A stretch of 64,000 nucleotides of DNA from Larix kaempferi (Eukaryota > Streptophyta > Pinopsida > Pinales > Pinaceae), in assembly GCA_027924585.1 (NCBI GenBank), contig BSBM01000059.1, forward strand, positions 310,001 to 374,000, written 5' to 3'. The notes beneath the pieces were generated by a model, which saw nothing but the letters and a program-made list of their open reading frames with translations, made no database searches and was not told the DNA's origin. The position numbers and the translations under genes were made by a program. Positions 60,803 through 64,000 of the stretch are shown here, in pieces. Each line of letters opens with the position of its first letter. Within the stretch, counting starts at the first letter, position 1.

Positions 60803-63800
60803 GTCTCGTTTCGGCTTTGACCTACTTCTCGAAATTGAAAATTGAGAATCGATTTGGATGTCCCATTTGTAGACATGCGCGCACAGCAACTTTCATGACG
60901 TTCCGAGCTATTTTCTCCCCCTTTATGCACAACTCTAGAGAAAACGCACGATCAAGTTTCAACTTTGACCAACTTTTCGGAATTGAAATTTGAGAATATT
61001 TTTGGATGTCCCATTGGTAGACAAGCGTCCATACCAACTTTCGTGACGTTACGAGCTAATTTCACACCCTTTAAGCTCAAGCCTAGAGAAAACTCATGGT
61101 GGCGTTTTGACTTTGACCAACTTCTCGTAATTGAAAATTGAGCATAGATTTGGATGTACCGTTGGTAGACAAGTGCGCATGCCAACTTTCGTTACGTTCT
61201 GAGCTATTTTCTCACCCTTTAAGCCCAAGTCTAGCGAAAAAACACGGTCGAGTTTCAACTTTGACCAACTTCTCGAAATTGAAATTCAAGAATAGTTTTG
61301 GATGTCCTATTGGTAGACAAGCGTCCACAGCAACTTTCGTGACATTCCGAGCTATTTTCTCCCCCTTTATGCCCAAGTCTAGAGAAAACACACGTTCAAG
61401 TTTCGACTTTGACGAACTTCACGGAATTCAAAATTAAGCATAGATTTGGATGTTCCGTTGGTAGACAAGTGAGCACGCCAACTTTCGTGACTTTTCGAGC
61501 TATTTTCCCACCCTTTAAGCCCAAGTCTAGCGTAAACGCACGGTTGCGTTTCAACTTTGAGCGGCTTCTCCGAATTGAATTGTGAGAATAGATTTGGATG
61601 TCCCATTTGTAGACAAGCGTCCATGCCAACTTTCGTGACGTTTCGATCTATTTTCTCCCCCTTTAATCCCAAGTATAGCAAAAACGCACCATCGAGTTTC
61701 GACTTTGACCAAATTCACCAAATTGAAAATTGAGCATAAATTTGGATGTCCCGTTGGTAGACAAGTGCGCACGCCAACTTTCGTGATGTTCCAAGCTATT
61801 TTCTCACCGTTTAAGCCCAAGTCTAGCAAAAACGCATATTCGATTTTCAACTTTTACCAACTTCTCGAAATTTAAATTTGAGAATAGATTTGGATGTCCC
61901 ATTGGTAGACAAGCGTCCATGCCAACTTTCATGACGTTTCGAGCTTTTTTCTCCCCCTTTAACCCCAAGACCAGCGAAAACGCACGGTCGAGTTTCGACT
62001 TTGACCAACTTCTCGGAATTAAAAATTTAGAATCGATTTGGATGACCCATTTGTAGACATGCACGCACAACAACTTTCATGACGTTACGAGCTAATTTCA
62101 CACCCTTTAAGCCCAATTCTAGAGAAAACGCATGATCCAGTTTCAACTTTGACCACCTTCTTCGAATTGAAATTTGAGAATAGTTTTAGATGTCCCATTG
62201 GTAGACAAGCATCCACACAAACTTTGTGACGTTCCGAGCTATTTTCTCTCCCTTTAAGCCCAAGTCTAGCGAAAACGCACGGACGATTTTCGACTTTCAA
62301 CAACTTCTCGGAATTGAAAATTGAGCATAGATTTGGATGTCCCATTGGTAAACAAGTGCGCACGCCAACTTTCATGACGTTCCGGGGTATTTTCCCACCC
62401 TTTAATCCCAAGTCTAGCGAAAATGCATGGTCGCCTTACGGCTTTGACCTACTTCTAGGAATTTAAAACGTAGAATAGATTTGGATGTCCCATTTGTAGA
62501 CATGCGCGCACAACACATTACGTGATGCTACGAGCTAATTTCACACCCTTTAAACTCAAGTCTAGTGAAAACGCATTGTGGCATTTCGACCTTGACCAAC
62601 TTCACGGAATCGAAAATTGAGCATAGATTTGGATGTCCCGTTGGTAAACAAGTGTGCACGCCAACTTTCGTGACGTTTCGAGCTATTTTCCAACCCTTTA
62701 AGCCCAAGTCTAGCGTAAACGCATGGTCGCGTTTCAACTTTGACTAACTTCTCAGAATTGAAATTTGAGAATAGATTTGGATGTCCCATTGGTAGACAAG
62801 CGTCCACACCAACGTTCGTGAAATTTCGAGCTATTTTTCCTGCTTTAAGCCAAACTCTAGAGAAAACGCGCGGTCGAATTTCAACTCTGACCAACTTCTC
62901 GGAATTGAAATTTGAGAATATTTTTGGATGTCACACTGGTAGAAAAGCGTCCACACCAACTTTCGTAATGTTCCGAGCTATTTTCTACCCCTTTAAGCCT
63001 AAGTCTGGCGAAAACGCAGGGTCGAGTTTCGGCTTTGACCAACTTCTTGGAATTGAAATTTGAGAATAGATTTGGATATCCCATTGGTAGACAAGCATGC
63101 ACACCAACTTTCATGACGTTTCGAGCTATTTTCTCCCCATTTAATCCCAAGTCTAGCGAAAACGCACGGTCGCATTTTGGCTTTGATGTACTTCTCGGAA
63201 TTGAAATTTGAGAATAAATATGGATGCCGCATTGGTAGAGGAGCGCGTACGCCAACTTTCGTGACGTTCTGAGCTATTTTCTCAACATTTAAGCCCAAGT
63301 CTAGCGAAAATGCACAGTCGCGTTTCGGCTTTGACCTACTTCTCGGAGTTGAAATTTGAGAATAAATTTGGATGCCCCATTCGTAGACAAGTGCATATGC
63401 CAACTTTCGTGATATTCCCGGCTATTTTCTCACCCTTTAAGCTGAAGTCTAACGAAAATGCACGGTCGTGTTTCGGACTTGACCAACTTCTCGGAATTTA
63501 AATTTGAGAATAGATATGGATGCCCCATTGGTAGACAAGCATGCACGCCAACTTTCATGACGTTCCGAGCTATTTTCTCCCCCTTTAAGCCCAAGTCTAG
63601 CGAAACCGCACGTTCGATTTTCAACTTTGACCAACTTCTTGGAATTTAAATTTGAGAATAGTTTTGAATGTCTGATTGGTAGACAGACGTCCACGCCAAC
63701 TTTTGTAACGTTCGAGCTTTTTTCTCCCCCTTTAACCCCAAGCCTAGCGAAAACGCACGGTCGATTTTCATCTTTCACTAACTTCTCGGAATTGAAAATT

Positions 63801-64000
63801 GAGCATAGATTTGGATGTCCCGTTGGTAGACAAGTGCGCACGCCAACTTTCGTGATGTTCCGAGCTATTTTCCCACCCTTTAATCCCAAGTCTATTGAAA
63901 ACGCAAAGTTGAGTTTCAACTTTGAACACCTTCTCGGAATTGAAATTTTAGAATAGTTTTGGATGTCCCATTGGTAGACAAGTGTCCATGCCAACTTTCG
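60803..64000. repeat. Long HOR copy L5, first 3,198 bp, cut by window end
   Basis: Matches L3 at an offset of 30,522 bp. It shares the L3 lineage bases at 63549 and 63551 and the GTGGACATG variant just upstream (60575, as at 30053). The only difference from L3 that I noted is C at 62898 against G at 32376. No scar is present at 61522, so this is a long copy. Confidence 0.93.
61526..64000. repeat. Long-HOR-only block in L5, partial
   Basis: Begins after CAAG at 61522-61525 and runs off the window. It corresponds to 31004-33478 in L3. Confidence 0.9.

Larger units (their letters stand above)
1..64000. repeat. Satellite DNA array, ~148-bp monomer, whole window
   Basis: The TTTGGATG landmark recurs at 51, 199, 347, 495, 643 and so on through the window, almost always 147-149 bp apart. 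All monomers run in the same direction. The monomer order is: a GACTTTGACCAACTTCT box, then GGAATTGAAA, an A/T-rich TTGAGAATAG stretch, TTTGGATGTCCC, TTGGTAGACAAG, GCCAACTTT, TGACGTTCCGAGCTATTTT, CCCTTTAAGCCCAAG and GTCTAGCGAAAACGCACGG. In the first 120 bases I counted 55 G or C. No coding gene, RNA gene, transposon or unique DNA interrupts the array. HOR organisation of a nucleosome-sized monomer is typical of centromeric satellites, so a centromeric role is plausible but inferred. I do not recognise the satellite family or the species. Confidence 0.97.
46144..64000. repeat. 27,710-bp super-repeat, second unit, partial
   Basis: Matches 18434 onward at an offset of 27,710 bp up to 57,115, then at 30,522 bp to the window end (equivalent to 33478). 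The change of offset is the 2,812-bp duplication. The order S7-right, L4, L5 repeats L1-right, L2, L3. Confidence 0.88.

Noticed and set aside
1-64000. CRISPR array
   Set aside because: The repeats are contiguous 148-bp units that vary as a whole. There is no short identical repeat separated by unique spacers and no cas gene.
1-64000. Telomere-like repeats or transposon remnants
   Set aside because: CACCCTTTAAG and similar strings are part of every monomer, not tandem telomere motifs. No long terminal repeat, poly-A tail or target-site duplication was seen.

Overview
The window holds no genes. All 64,000 bases are one head-to-tail satellite DNA array in a single orientation, built from a monomer of about 148 bp (roughly 430 copies). 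I see no transposon, RNA gene, unique spacer or inverted segment. Nothing names the species. A megabase-style satellite with higher-order repeats (HORs) indicates a eukaryotic chromosome, most likely centromeric or another constitutive heterochromatin block. That placement is inferred from monomer length and HOR organisation, not from a recognised sequence family.

The array has three nested levels. (1) Monomers are measured here from one TTTGGATG landmark to the next. Nearly all intervals are 147-149 bp, and the monomers fall into a few diverged classes (A, B and C below). (2) Two HORs of the same family exist: a long one of exactly 10,000 bp (68 landmark monomers) and a short one of exactly 2,570 bp (17 landmark monomers). 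The short HOR is the long one minus a 7,430-bp block, with an out-of-register join at a CAAG microhomology. That join leaves a 204-bp hybrid monomer in every short copy. (3) A super-repeat with a period of 27,710 bp: the sequence from about 18.4 to 33.5 kb recurs from 46.1 kb to the window end, including private point variants.

Layout, using a phase that starts at base 1: short copies S1-S4 (1-10280); long copies L1-L3 (10281-40280); short copies S5-S7 (40281-47990); long copy L4 with an extra 2,812-bp internal duplication (47991-60802); and the first 3.2 kb of long copy L5 (60803-64000). All seven short copies are the same length, as are L1-L3, so copies differ by substitutions only. Many of the differences I noted are CG to TG/CA changes.

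L4 carries a clear product of in-register unequal exchange: exactly 19 monomers duplicated, with a chimeric monomer at 57.1 kb in which two defective parent monomers recombined to give a full-length one. Diagnostic variants show that the HOR copies are mosaics. L1, L2 and L4 form one lineage, L3 and L5 another. S7 is a short copy whose right arm matches L1. Open reading frames of up to about 190 codons exist on both strands, but they are by-products of the repeat: 148 is 1 modulo 3, so the same bases are read in a different frame in each successive monomer.
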